This document shows, in pieces, positions 11,676-23,854 of a stretch of 64,000 bases of DNA. The notes under the pieces were generated by a model. That model was not told the DNA's origin. It made no database searches and was given only the letters and a program-made list of their open reading frames with translations. A program made the translations under genes and the position numbers. The stretch is from Rhizophagus clarus (taxonomy: Eukaryota > Glomeromycota > Glomeromycetes > Glomerales > Glomeraceae), in NCBI GenBank assembly GCA_015698045.1, contig BLAL01000080.1:622501-686500 (forward strand), in the 5' to 3' direction. Positions within the stretch are counted from its first letter, which is position 1; each line of letters opens with the position of its first letter.

Positions 11676-12121
11676 TCCTGATCAAAGTTGCTGCACCTCA
11701 ACGTTGGTGATCGGGTGACAACAAGTTTTTTTAAAAAAACTTGGCTAAGTCAGCAACATCTCATGTTATCATTAATAATAATTTTAGTTTTAATAAATAA
11801 AATAAAAAATTATGAAAATTTCAATATATATTAATTGATCATTATTATGAAAAATAAACGAACAATATACGCGATATGATTTTCATCATTTTCATCAAAC
11901 TACGTTCTTAAAGATGTTTTGATTTATTATATAAATTTTTTTTAAAAAAAAATAAATAAATAAATAAATAAAACTAGTAATTTTTATTGAAAAAATGTTC
12001 CATGAATTGATTCTAGAAAATCCTAGTTCTCTTGATACAATTAACACAAACGAAAAGCTTTGCATTTGGTAATTCAAAAATAATTGATTATCTCGAAAGA
12101 TGTGATCGACGAAATCACATT

Positions 12122-12313
12122 CTCAAAAATAGTGCTCCTAACGGGTCAAGTCGGGTCGGGTTTTGAGAATATATTCGACCCGATCTGAAGTGAAAAAGGA
12201 GAGACTCGTATATACACGGGTCACTAAAATTTTAAATACCGACCCGATTTAAAAGTCGAGTCGGGTCAAAATAACCCGGGTTAACTCGTATCGTTCGGAG
12301 CACTACTCAAAAA
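12122..12313. mobile_element. short hAT-type MITE with 8-bp target duplication
   Basis: The element spans 12130-12305 (176 bp), beginning TAGTGCTCC and ending GGAGCACTA. Perfect 8-bp direct repeats CTCAAAAA flank it (12122-12129 and 12306-12313). Inside are several GGGTCGGGT/GACCCGAC motifs in both orientations. There is no ORF. The hAT assignment rests on the 8-bp duplication and TA-starting ends (family knowledge). Confidence 0.9.
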
Positions 12314-12944
12314 ATTACATTAATAAAAAAGGGGCGTGCTTTCATAATCTAAACTTTTTCGTCTTATTCCTTTTTTACATTTATTTTATTAATACACAAG
12401 TTAACTTAGTTATAAGGCTCGGTCGTAGATCATTGTGGAATTCCAGGGGATTTACTGCGCTTAAACCAGGTCTGGATGATCGGTAATCAGGAATGCGGCT
12501 CCGTTTTTCTGGTACACCATCAATATCAAAAAATAATTTTTCTATTATACTTTTTTTAATTATTCAAAAAGATTAAATCTTAGATAATTAATTATTATTA
12601 TTAATTATTAATTATGCAAAAAATTTTATTAACAAAAAAAATAGAATTTATTCTATCATGTATAAATTTTTTTTTTAATTATTCAATCAATTGATTAAAA
12701 GTGTTTTATAAAGATCATTTTTATATAAAAAAATCACATTTAAATAAACTTTATGTAAATTAAATAAAATAATTATTTTAGTATTTTTAAACAAGAAAAT
12801 ATTATTTATTCCAGTTTAATTAAACGAAAAGAATATGAAATATCTTTATGTTTAAAAAAAAAATTAGTAAACCAAAGTTGTAATATGATAGTTACTTATG
12901 ATTATATGCCTTACATTAGTTAAAAGAATTTATTTTGTATTTTT
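12314..12944. other. gene-free AT-rich stretch
   Basis: Nothing coding was found. A more GC-rich patch lies at about 12419-12525 but matches no feature I recognise. Confidence 0.4.
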
Positions 12945-13232
12945 TAATTCGGGATCCGGATATAAATCAGTGAAAATTATTATCTAAAAACGGGGTGTAA
13001 TTTACAGATCACTTAATAAAATTTTTTTAACCAGTGTTTTTATAAATAAGGTATCACTGCATCTAGCAGCTAAATGAAAATATTACCTTATTTTATAGCA
13101 GAAAAACCACAGTTTTCAAATGTATTAATAATTTTCCCTTCGATAAAAATAAAAAAACAACTTTTCCTTAGGGTAACGGCAGATTCTCATTTTCTGTGAA
13201 TTTTCACTGATCGGCATCCGGATTACGAATTA
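12945..13232. mobile_element. TA-flanked MITE (Tc1/mariner-like)
   Basis: The outer segments are inverted copies of one another over about 30 bp: ATTCGGGATCCGGATA at the left and TCGGCATCCGGATTACGAAT at the right, each next to a shared TGAAAATT/AATTTTCACTGA motif. The element 12947-13230 is bounded by TA dinucleotides (12945-12946, 13231-13232), as expected for Tc1/mariner-type insertion. No ORF is present. A TA duplication is weak evidence in AT-rich DNA, so the superfamily is tentative. Confidence 0.6.
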
Positions 13233-14608
13233 ATTAAATTTAGATAGGCTAACTTATGAAGTAAAATTGAATTTTGTTGATGACTAATAAAAAAAAATTT
13301 AATGTTAATTATTTTTGTATTTTTTTTAAAAGTGAATTTTTTGATTAGATGTTGATTATTAATCTTTTTAAATGTCAAAATCCATCTGACGTTTCAATAA
13401 GAAATCCGATAATCATTTTTGGCTTGGTTGTCTTGGCTTGTTGGCTTAATTTTCATAAGGAAAAAATTCTTAGATAATTGTAATTTCCAACATAATAACA
13501 ACAATTATAATTATTATTTGACATATGATAGGCGAATTTTCTTTAAATTGCCATCCCATAATTTTTTGCAAAAGAAAAAGTTCAACATAAATGCCTTGGC
13601 TGAGGGAGGTCGTCAGGTTCCATTGTCTTAAATTCGGACTTTTCCTTTTTAATATTGTTATGCCAGTTCTTTGGATGCTTGTAGGAAATAAACGGTATGT
13701 ATGGTGGTGGTAGCAGAAGGAATGTTTATAATTAAGCGTAAATAAAATGAAATAAAAAATAATAATTAAATAACAAATAATTCACTGATAACAAATTGCG
13801 AAGGTTACACAAAAACCAACAAAAAAAAAATTTATCACGATTTATAACACGAATTCAACTAAAAAAAAAGCGTCAAAAGACAAACAAACAACGAGATAAC
13901 CTTTTATTAATAAACCCTTTTATTAATCTTTAAAAATACTATCTAATTAACTTTTACAACGGAGTGAACATACGCGTTTTTATAACTATCTAAGCCACAC
14001 TAAAAATATTTAACATATTTAATAAATTAAACATATTGCACATATTGCACATGATCCGCAATCATGTGACTTAACCGAATTTTTAGCCACGTATTATTTT
14101 GCCGCAACAATATCTTTATCAATCAACAAATCTTTTAGTGGTGTAACTACTGTACGAAATTTAAAATTTACTATAAAACTAGTATAACGGAAACCGTTAT
14201 TAAGTCCGAAGAAATCACAGAATCTGTCATCTAAGAACATGGATTCAGTTCTTGGGATGAGTGGAATAATTTGGAATTATCCGGACATCCGGTCATGATG
14301 TCATCAAGCGTAGTAAACTTCAAACTAATAAATGTTAAACTATTAAAATTCAGCTTTATTTATTGCAACTATTCTGATTAAAAAAATTAATCACTTACTT
14401 ATCATAAGAAAAAAAGATTATATATTTTAGAATTTATAAATGCCAGTATAATAATTTTATTTAAGAAAATAAACTTAATGTTTCTTTTTTTTTTTTTAAA
14501 AAAAAAAAAAAAAATTTACTTATATAATACAATTAATATAATATAGGTAGTAGTGTAATAAGAAAATAATGAAAATGATAAATTTTAAGAATCATCATTC
14601 GTTAATAA
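13233..14608. other. gene-free stretch
   Basis: No convincing gene. A 70-codon frame at 13419-13631 starts with repeated TTGGCTTG and looks accidental. A T-run/A-run palindrome lies at about 14486-14514. The region is downstream of the 14609-18252 gene. Confidence 0.45.
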
Positions 14609-16742
14609 TTATTCTTTCTTTTTTCCCTTAATTTCCTTTAATTTCATGGGTTTTGTAAAAAGACCTAGGATTTTTACAACGGATGTTGAAAGAGTAAGAA
14701 TGGATAAATAACTAAAATCAATCGCTTTTAACAAAAAGTAAATCTATTTTTTTTTAAAAAAAAAATTAAATTAACTTGATTAATATTTTATTTTTTAAAA
14801 AAAAAGTGATGCAAAAAAAAGATTACATACTCTAATAGCTAGGTCAGGCATATTTTTAATAATAATACCAAGAATTTCTCCAATAACAATCCTTTCTTCA
14901 AATTTTTTAGATAATTTAACGTTAAATTTACGTCCACAAAATTCGAAATTAAATATTTCTAGAGCTCCAACTTCAGTTCCTGCTAGTGATATCAATAATA
15001 CGAGAACTGTTTTATGATCTTTTGAATCCTCTAACCATTTCTTGACCGTAACTTTTTCTTTTGCTTTATCTTGTTGACCTCGTGAACCATCTTGTTGACT
15101 TTGCGAACCATCTTGTTGATCATTTGAATCTTCTGAGTGTTGTTTTTCTGCAAGGAGTCGAACTGAATCTTCTAACTCTTCTTTTCTTACAATTTCACCA
15201 AGGACAATGTAAACTGCATATCCTAACTTGATAACATATGGAACTGTTACAAAAAAAACACTTAAAAGAAAAATTTATTATTTTAGTCTTTTTTAAAAAA
15301 TTTTTAATTTATTTAGTTCAGAAGCTGACATTTACCTCGCAAAGAAAATATTTTTGACGCTGCCCGCCTCTATCTTAGCAAAAAGAATGTCCAACACGAA
15401 TGACAAAACATTAAATCCATATAAATAAATTTTAAAGTGGTTGCTCTAAAGTTAATATATATACATACAGTAATATTATATTAGCATTTGATTTTCAATT
15501 AAAATATAGAACGTGGATTTTACCTTATCTTCATCAACCACTCCCTCATTAAACATATTCTCAGATGAAAAAAAATTTAAAAATTGGATTAATTCAATTA
15601 TATCCTGCTTCATTATACGAACAAAAGTTTTTCTAACACTACTACTTGAACCACTTTTTACTTCAATTTTTGCATCATAATATATAGAAATGAAGCAAAG
15701 TATGGTCAATATCAAAAAGAATATAACTGATAAAATAAATTGGAATATATTGTCAGGATTCTCATACCACCTGGCTATTTTACAGTTTCAAAATATTTAA
15801 TTAAAAAAAAAAAAAAGAAAGAACGAAAAATTATTTAATTTAGCTAAATTTTTATCTGAAAGAATTAAAAAATAAATACTTACGAATAGTTATATATCCA
15901 TAGGTTGATTCTAAATATTTTGAAGAAATTCCAGATGTAAGAACAGTGATATCCATATTCTGGATCATAGCATTTAAATCTTTAGCGATTAATTTAGTCT
16001 CTCTATCTGATGCAACTCGAGGTTTTTCAATCTTAATGGCTAAATAATTTTGTTTTAAATCAGTGTCGATTGCAGTTCTATAATTGGTGGTTATTCGTTT
16101 TGATGCAACAACGAGTGCACTGGCCAATTCTTGTGTTAAAATATTAAAGAATTCATCTTTTTGGACATGGTTGAGAGTGTTAAAGTAGGAAGTTCCGTCT
16201 TTGGTCAATTTAACTTTTCCATAAATGCCATCAAAAAACAGTTTAATTTTATTTTCTTGTTTTTTTTCTTCTGGTACTATTTGAAAAAATGATTAATAAT
16301 ATATAATATAATTCAATTTTATGAGCATAATTATAAATCACTTACATGTTGTAAAAGACCAAATATTACTAGATAAACCAGGAAGAGGTTCATTGTATAA
16401 TAGACTCGATACAAAAGTATTATCGATCGTAACATAATATGTTGAACCAGGATTATTAAATGTACTTTCAATTATAGTAACATTAACGGTATCGTTATTA
16501 ATTATTACTGCATAATTTGGGTTTTTTAAGCCGTTAACGATTTGACGCACAATCCCAGGATTAGAACTATCGTTACTTTGAAAAATTGTAATTGCGCCAT
16601 CTGATAAAACAATAGGAATCGCATATGTAATTGTAAGGAAACGAGTTTCATTTGCGATGATATTTTGACCAATGGTAGGATATGTATTACTGATAAGTAT
16701 ATAATCATAACCCTTATCTAGAGTATTTGTAAAGTTCAAAGA

Positions 16743-16778
<36 letters not shown>

Positions 16779-18252
16779 CACTATCACCTTACCTTCATGA
16801 ACTTTAAACAAATCAGTGGTGATTAAATTCCAATTTTGTCCTACTATTGGTTGAACAATTACAAGAGTGTTATTACTTAAAACTGAACGGGAAGCATTAG
16901 AATCTGACAGGGTAGGATATGGAAGGTTCCATTGAATAAAATTGTCATTGTCATCCAAAACATAACCCCAAATATCATATGGGGATTGATAATCACTTAT
17001 ATTTGTTCGTTGATTAACACTATAGAAATAACCTCCGAATGGTAATGGCAGTATTAGAAATTGAGGATTGTTAAATTCAGTAATACCTATATTAGTGGGC
17101 AGTGTGGCATCTATATGACTGACATTAAATACAGATCCTCCTGAAAGATAATTAATTTTAATAAAAATAGGAATTGGATTTGGATTGGTGGAATTAGGTT
17201 TTATGGTTATTAAACAAATTTGTCCAACTTCTGAGTGAGAGGCAACACAATTAAGAGAACCAATATTTAATTCCATTGTAGATTCATAAAGAATAACTGG
17301 ATCTCGCGCAATATTGCTTCCATATCCATAATACATGGCGTAGATCACTGTCTGTGGAGAAAAAGGGTCCTGGGAGGTTGTTGTATTAGAATAAATAAGC
17401 ATGTATCCTCCATCCACCGTTGAAACTGTAGAAGGTGGTATTTGAAAATCTAAAGTCGTTGCTGCAATATTGCTAAGAGTCCCATCTTCATTTCTTCATA
17501 AAAGAGGAAAGAAATATAAATTAAATCATACATTAAATTAAGAATTATAATTAAAATTTTTGTTAATATGATAAATTACATTAACCATTGCGTCAAGTTA
17601 AAATGGCTATAAGTATCAGTAAAACCGATCGATAATGGTGCAAAGTAGAGAAATCCTTGCTCATTATTAAAATTTGTTGTAATAGAAGATTGTTGAGGCA
17701 CCCAATTATTGTCGATAATAAGAGACGGTCCCATTAAAGTTTTGCTATTGCCATAAAAAAAAGTACATATTATTTATTTTTTTCCAAAAAGGTCTTAAAA
17801 ATTCATTCTAACCTGTAAATCTTTCCACTTAAATCAATAAGCATTATATAATCAACATAAGTGAGAGGATTATTTACGTTCTCAGCTTCAGTATAAGTTA
17901 CTAATATAAAGTTTCTTTTTTTTGTTTCTATGTTATAAAGAAGAATAGGGTTAAATCCACCAACGGTACAAAAATTGAAAAATTGTATCCCCAATTCTTC
18001 CATTGAAAGATCGATTGGCACGATGGTACCATTGGAATAAATGACGCGAAATGATATGTTTGTTTCGAAACAATTTACATCACTTGAATTTCGAACTATT
18101 TGCAAAACTATCGTATTATCTTTATAATTCAGAATGTTTCCTATTTCAAATTTTGTAGTTTCTCTTTCTGTGTATGTTATAAAATTTGATTTTACTGGTA
18201 ATGTTGCAAATATAATTATTGATAAAAAAATTAAGAGATGTTTGAATTTCAT
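14609..18252 (-). CDS. secreted/membrane protein, large ectodomain plus C-terminal membrane region (9 exons)
   Basis: Nine exons join with consistent phase: 17813-18252, 17580-17744, 16793-17493, 16346-16717, 15884-16276, 15524-15774, 15336-15369, 14831-15243 and 14609-14743. They total 2904 nt and 967 aa. The N-terminus MKFKHLLIFLSIIIFATLPV is a signal peptide. Residues to about 560 form a beta-rich, Asn-glycosylation-rich ectodomain (many N-x-S/T), ending in an Ig-like segment around AIPIVLSDGAITIF. Residues of about 695-720 (IFQFILSVIFFLILTILCF) are a clear membrane span, and further hydrophobic stretches (VPYVIKLGYAVYIVLGEI, SYLSILTLSTSVVKIL) follow. A Gln/Asp-rich linker (DQQDGSQSQQDG) lies in exon 8. 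Exon 7 is only 34 nt (RRAASKIFSLR). The intron at 16718-16792 contains a T run of more than 30 (minus strand). The molecular function was not recognised. A cell-surface role is inferred. Confidence 0.75.
15336..15369 (-). other. 34-nt micro-exon of the membrane-protein gene
   Basis: The exon is bounded by GATAG on one side and a GTAAAT donor on the other, and encodes RRAASKIFSLR plus one base. Only this exon makes the phases of its neighbours agree: DEDK ends in phase 0, and VPYVIKLGY needs one incoming base. A longer reading in another frame gives FNVLSFVLDILF but does not fit the next exon. Confidence 0.65.
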
Positions 18253-19819
18253 TTTGTAGAAATTATAATAATTTCTTTTTTTAAAAAGAGAGAGAGAGAG
18301 AGATAAATTTAAGTTTAAATAATAAAACAGTGAAATCTCATTAGGTCAGAAATATATACATATTTAGTATGTTATATAGCGAAATATCTATTTGGAAAGA
18401 TACTTGGATACTATTCAATATAATTATGATGATTCTTTGGATAATAAACGTCAACTATAAATTTAGAAATGAGTTGCATGTAAAAATTCGATAGAAGTTT
18501 CTTATCTACAGTATTCAAAACAATAACGGCGGTGGAGTTATAAATTATATCGGCTGATTGGAAAAGGTCCAATTAATATTTAAGCTTAGTTGATGGTTCA
18601 TTATATGACTGATGGGTTTAATACTTTTTTAGTATATAAAAATTTTTCTGATCTGCCGATATGCGATAGAGATATAAATCCGTGGTGCATGACAAATAAT
18701 CGACTGTTTTATTGCCATATCGAATTTATGGAAAAAAAATCTGATCGGCGGAGGTTGCCCAATATTTGGGCGAAGCTATTTTTAGTAAGTGCATATGTAT
18801 TGTATGGTATTTATAGTATAGAAGAATTCAAGATTACATGACCATAGGGCAAAATTACAATTTAAAATTTCCTATGACGCTCATCTATGTCGGAGTTCGT
18901 AGTTTTATTTATGAAGTATGGTAGATTTTGGTATCTTTAAAATTTCTTGGAAAATCTGCGTCATAATTTATTTTTCTCTAAATTGATTAATAAAAATGTT
19001 AATTTTGCTATGAGATAAAATTATGAAATTGGGATTTTTGTGATGTTCGCTAATTTGATAGGCGCAACTGCGGCAAATGTGGCAAACGGACATCCGCCTT
19101 CCGCCTTGCAACATTTATTATGCAAGCCGTGGTAAATAAAGTAATAGTACCCTAAATTTTTAATTATCTTAAAAATAGAACGAGGGAACTCTTTATAGAA
19201 TATACAAAAAAGCCAATTTTTTTTTATTTTGTATAGATAAACTTTTATATATATAATTCATTTATTTTGTTTATTTTTATGTAATTGATTTGAATTGATT
19301 TAATTTCCTTATTTGGTTACTCATATATAAGTAACTTAATTTCCTTTTATATAATTCAATTTTCTTTTTTCTTTAATATAAAATATTAGATATCGTTATT
19401 ACAATTTTTATTAATGTTATGATGACCATATTTGTAAACATACGAACATACGTTAATTTTTTTTTTTTCTTTAAACTTATTGGGATTCATTTGATTCATT
19501 TATTAAAATGAACTTGCTTTTTTATCGTGTGAATAACTCAATTTTCTAAATCAAAAAAGAACATTTCATTGGTCAACTACTTTAATATTGTGTTAAAAAA
19601 ATGAATGAACGTGTGAACATTTGTATGAAAGTATTAAAAAAAAAAAATCATTCGAGAAAATCATTCGATTAATTAACTGATTGAGATTCACTAAATATAT
19701 TCCTGCAACAGTGCGCCAAGTCGATAAAGCCTGACAAAGAAGATTATCTGGATTCAAATTCCGGATACGGGTAACTCATAAAACATTCCAGTAAATAACT
19801 CGTAGTAATTCTTTGAGAA
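18253..19819. other. gene-free AT-rich intergenic region
   Basis: A (GA)n stretch at 18287-18302 lies just upstream of the minus-strand membrane-protein gene. An 83-codon frame at 18590-18841 starts at TTG and shows no protein-like pattern. Nothing else could be supported. Confidence 0.4.
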
Positions 19820-19827
19820 TATAAAAG
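19820..19827 (+). promoter_or_regulatory. TATA box of the SOD-like gene
   Basis: TATAAAAG lies 25 bp before the first ATG (19845) and about 70 bp before the second ATG (19899). A pyrimidine-rich TCTTTCTTTTCATC follows, a common start-site context in fungi. Its closeness to the first ATG favours initiation at or after that point. Confidence 0.5.
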
Positions 19828-19898
19828 CACTCTTTCTTTTCATCATGAAAAAGGCATTATCCTCTTTTTTTTTAAAAGAAAAAAAAAACTGGTTAATT

Positions 19899-20402
19899 AT
19901 GAATAAATTAATCTCGTTGGTTCAAGTTCTTTTATTCCTGATTACTGTTTCTGCTGCTATGCCAGCTAATGATAAATTAGCTGACTTATTTTATAAACGA
20001 AATAATTGTCAATGTATTACCGCTTTCTCAGACTTCGATTCAAGTCCCTCTTCTGGTCCATTCAGGGGTTTCGTTGCCTTTGGTCAAGATGACAATGGTA
20101 GCACTACAATCTTTGGCGCTTTCAATCGAGGTTTTGACCCAAATTGTACTTACGAATTTTTAATCGAAGATGGACATAATCGCGTCTTATATAATATTAC
20201 GGAAGGATTGAATGTTCAAATAACAAATGATGGGGGTACTAAAGCTTTCACTCATAAGTTTAATAATATCAATCTTAACTGTCACAGTAATGGTATTCTT
20301 CTTGGTGGTCATAATTTACGTGATGATCCATCATATTGTGGTAACAGTAAGTTAGTTGTTAGAACTAATAACCAACATGCTGCTAAACAAATTTGTAATT
20401 AA
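19899..20402 (+). CDS. small secreted Cu/Zn superoxide-dismutase-like protein
   Basis: A single exon. I chose the ATG at 19899 because it begins a good signal peptide (MNKLISLVQVLLFLITVSAA), giving 167 aa. An in-frame ATG at 19845 would add a basic, poorly structured 18-residue leader. The mature part has the beta-strand pattern of Cu/Zn SOD-like secreted fungal proteins: GFVAFGQDDNGSTTIFGAF, YEFLIEDGHNRVLYNITEG, then GGHNLRDDPSYC and KLVVR near the end. It has about seven cysteines (CQC, NCTY, NCHS, SYCG, QIC), suggesting disulfides in an extracellular protein. The full set of metal-binding His residues of an active SOD is not seen (isolated His only), so catalysis is doubtful. Role inferred: secreted structural or effector-like protein. 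Confidence 0.6.
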   Translation: MNKLISLVQVLLFLITVSAAMPANDKLADLFYKRNNCQCITAFSDFDSSPSSGPFRGFVAFGQDDNGSTTIFGAFNRGFDPNCTYEFLIEDGHNRVLYNITEGLNVQITNDGGTKAFTHKFNNINLNCHSNGILLGGHNLRDDPSYCGNSKLVVRTNNQHAAKQICN

Positions 20403-21236
20403 TGTAGGCTATTACAGCAAAATAAGTTTGCTATAAGATACAAATCAATATTTTTATTGCTTCATTTATATAATTAGGTGTTAGTATTTTAGCATTTTTT
20501 TTTTTTTTTAAAAAAAAAATTGATAATATATAGTATAGTATTATCATTATTAATTATACTGTAGAAGAATTGTTTCTTATTATAGTTTAATATTGTCTTT
20601 TATAAATTCAATCCCTAGTGATTTGTGCTATTGTTTTTTTTTTTAAAAAAAAAAAAAGATAATAAAATAATGGAATGATAATTTGTTACTTAAAATCTTT
20701 AACGACCTTTTAGGTCAATTGACAATATAAAAAAAAAAAAATTTTTGAAGATACACAATCAATTCATTTGGTAAATCGTGTATTAACCAAACTTGCACAA
20801 TAAAAATTTGCCCGAAGTTCATAAATTTTTTATGAGTAAATTTATGTGTTTATTTTATTTTTATTTTAGATTTTTTTTTATTTTAACTCTCAAATACAGC
20901 GATCGCCCAAATGAACCAAGTTAGGAACTATACGGCCGAACATAAAGCTCATATTAAGCCACATAAGTGTGCCGTTCCACTATCTATCAAACAACTAAAC
21001 TACTCGAAAGTCGTAAAGATAGGATTAAAGGAAGAAACGCCAAAAAGGCCGAATTAAGTCCGCTTCACGTAAATTCTATAAAAGTGAAGAATGATCCACC
21101 CTATTTTTAAGTTGTAAAAAATAAAGAAAAAAAGAAAAACAAATAAAAAAAATAAAGAAGATAGACTAAATAAAAAATAAAATATTAAAAGAAAAAGGTT
21201 TATTTTATCTAAAAAAAGCCATTAACTAAATTTCCC
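20403..21236. other. 3' flank and gene-free stretch
   Basis: Downstream of the SOD-like gene are two T-run/A-run palindromes (about 20496-20519 and 20635-20657) that could act in 3'-end formation on either strand. A 48-codon plus-strand frame from 20910 (MNQVRNYTAEHKAHIKPHK…) is protein-like but short and unrecognised. Confidence 0.35.
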
Positions 21237-21943
21237 TCAATTAAATAATTGGACGCGCCGCCCATCAGGATCAATTCCAAATTTGGATTTCTTGTTCTTA
21301 AAATTATGACCTTCTTTTGAATGTTTAGACTTCGGATCTTCCTCCAAAAGGTGGTGTTGATTATGATGAACAGAATTACGAGAATGGTTAGAATTTCTTG
21401 CTTCAATAAATATATATTCGTCTGCTGACGCGAAACCATCATCTTACTCGGGATCATATAAAACAACGGTAGAATATGATTTGTGATTAAGATTTCCCAG
21501 CTTATTATTCATCTAGTGTTGGAAATGCGCCACTAGATGTTCGTTAATTAAATAATTATGAAAATGTCCTGAATATTCTGTTAGTAATTTCATCATACTT
21601 AAACAATTATAAGCTTTTTTCTTCATCGTGCCTAAAAGGCGTATATCATTATCGTTCGGTGTTTCGAGCCATAACTTCCAATCGATTGTTAAGTTCTTTA
21701 ACTTGGTTTTTGATAGTTGATTCGGAAAGTAATTTCTTGACGCAAAAGCTTCATATCATTATGGAATGTTTGAATTCTTGGGATAAAAGGATTCTCCGAT
21801 TCAGCATGATCTTGCGGCCTAGAAGAGGTAGTAACGTCTTCTTCTTGATATAAGAGTCAAGCTTTCATAACGTCGAGCGTTGTAAAATATTGCAAGTATT
21901 TGGTAATAATTCTTTTAATTTTGGAATTGTCACATGATGCCAT
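21237..21943 (-). pseudogene. decayed coding region of unknown function
   Basis: The minus strand carries successive protein-like blocks in shifting frames. The first, MASCDNSKIKRIITKYLQ…, runs through an in-frame TGA (LDVMKA*) into RPQDHAESENPFIPRIQTF and HNDMKLLRQEITF. A frame change leads to KELNNRLEVMARNTER, then NDIRLLGTMKKKAYNCLSMM. A last block reads SADEYIFIEARNSNHSRN … FGIDPDGRRVQLFN and ends at a stop. The hydrophilic composition and the continuity of blocks argue for a former gene with at least two frameshifts and a nonsense change. No family was recognised. Confidence 0.45.
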
Positions 21944-22961
21944 GTGACGGATGGTGCGATAAAAAGATGTATTAAAGATGCAAAGAAATTTATTTTTTTT
22001 GAAAATAAACGGAGGGAGAAACTTGCATTTGTCGATGATTATAAATACATGAAATATTCTGATGTAAGCAACAGGCTTGACGAGGTTTTTTATCTCTAAT
22101 GGACATTAAAATAGAACAGAGGTTGCTGCAAAAAGAACCAACAACTTAGGCTATTATTCACCTTGTATTCCAAGCACCAAACTCAAATCGGTATTTTTTT
22201 TATAAAAAAGTACAGGTAAACCCGATTATTATGCATGTTAAATAGCTTTTCAACGAATAACTATAATCTTCAATCTTTCACACAATTTGTTTCAAATTAA
22301 GAAAAAATATTTGTTCTGTATTCTACGGGAAATGACATGTTGTACAGTAGTTTAAAAAAATGCGTAACTAAAATGCTTCATTTGTGTGAAGGTATAAATC
22401 AGGTTGTCTATGTATAAAGAATATAACTTGTCTATTTATGGTAAAGTTGGATATCTCTAAAAGGTAAGTTTTGAGCGATGTGATTCATATCAGGCTTGTA
22501 TATTTATACATATTTATGCAACAATAATTTAGGTCACGTGAAATTTTTTGCTTTAATAAAAGGGAGAGGTTTAGAAAATGACATAGTGAAAGATAAAATA
22601 GAATATTAGGACTAGCGAACGGCACCTAGTTTTATAATCAAAAAAAGGTGTATAGGTGCACAGATAAGCTGTTGTATTTATCTTTCAGAAAATACTATTC
22701 ACATAAATGCATAAAGTGAAGAGTAAATATTCGTAAGTTGTAAAACAAGATATGGTAACGAAAAAAAAAAGATCCTAAAGTGTTTGCGAGGCCAGTAACA
22801 GAACGCTACAGAATCTTCGAAAGTTGTTATATTATAGGTAAAGGTGCAATTGTCTTTAGAAGGATTCGGCGGGAAGAAGTTTTTTAATAAAATTTATATG
22901 TCATGGGGGTCAAAAATTTTATACTGTATCGTCTTTATATAACAAATAAATTATCACCGAC
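21944..22961. other. gene-free stretch
   Basis: No gene, RNA or repeat boundary could be supported between the decayed gene and the MITE. Confidence 0.4.
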
Positions 22962-23754
22962 ACTTTTTTTCACCCCACGTGATTTCGCGCATCACGCCAT
23001 CACCCTCATTTTTTTCCTTAGTATTTTTTCGCACTTTATAAATACTAAAAAGTTATTGATTTTTTCACACTTTTAAATATAAAAAAAAAAAATTAATTTC
23101 AATACTTTTAAATATATTTATTTCATTCTTTAAAATTTGAACATATTTAATAAAAAAACTGTTAATTATTTATTTTTTTGCCTGTTAAAAAACAATGTCT
23201 GTGACATTTAGTAACTTGGCAATGAATGTAGAAATTAGGTATACCTTGACAAACACTCAGGTAATAATTTATTAAATAAAAATCGTAATAAAATTTGTCT
23301 ACTGATTTTACTCATAAAATTACACTAAATATCGCCATTAATATCGTTAAAAACATTACTATAATTTCAAAAGTTAATTAAGCTAACTATTAAGTTCAAC
23401 AAAAATAAATATACAAGTAGTTCTATACCTGATAAGCAGTAGTTTGCTTAACAAAAGTTCAAAAACTACGTTTTAAATATGCCCTAAATCTTCGTGTGAA
23501 AAAAAATAAACAAAAAATAAAAGCAGTTATATAGCAGTCAAAATGAACCAGTAATTTTTTATACGTAAATAATTTATTTAATAATTATTTAAATGTCTTT
23601 TATGAACTTTTGTTTTGACATTAAAGAAGAAAGAGAAAAAAAGGAGATTTTCAAAAATTGGGAAATCACTGCTGTTAAATGAAATAAACAAATAAAATCG
23701 ATGTGGCTGATGCCCCACAAAAAACACGTGGGGATGGAAAAAGTGTCAGTGATA
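22962..23754. mobile_element. MITE with about 30-bp terminal inverted repeats, TA-flanked
   Basis: The left end reads TCACCGACACTTTTTTTCAC then CCCACGTG. The right end, reverse complemented, reads TCACTGACACTTTTTCCATC then CCCACGTG. TA dinucleotides flank 22964-23752. No transposase ORF lies inside. The termini and TA duplication fit a Tc1/mariner-like non-autonomous element. Confidence 0.7.
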
Positions 23755-23854
23755 CTGGGAAGATTTTAAAAACTGCGTAAAATAAAAAAAAATTTAAGAC
23801 GCATATAATATAAAAAACTTCAAAATTACCGAATATTGCGGACCATAAAACCCG

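Noticed and set aside
10962-11718. Three overlapping Phe/Ser-rich ORFs of about 190-240 codons
   Set aside because: By-products of the polypyrimidine tract; all three frames are open because stop codons need A.
13419-13631. 70-codon ORF beginning with repeated Trp/Leu
   Set aside because: The start lies in a TTGGCTTG repeat and the rest is Asn/Tyr-rich low complexity; no support as a gene.
15331-15430. Coding-like reading FNVLSFVLDILFAKIEAG
   Set aside because: Its frame does not fit the next exon; the 34-nt exon RRAASKIFSLR fits both neighbours.
16338-17417. Long ORF with a poly-Phe stretch
   Set aside because: It reads through an intron. Splicing GAAG|GTAAGG to CTCTAG|ATAAGG removes the T run and keeps frame (VHE|DKGYDYILIS).
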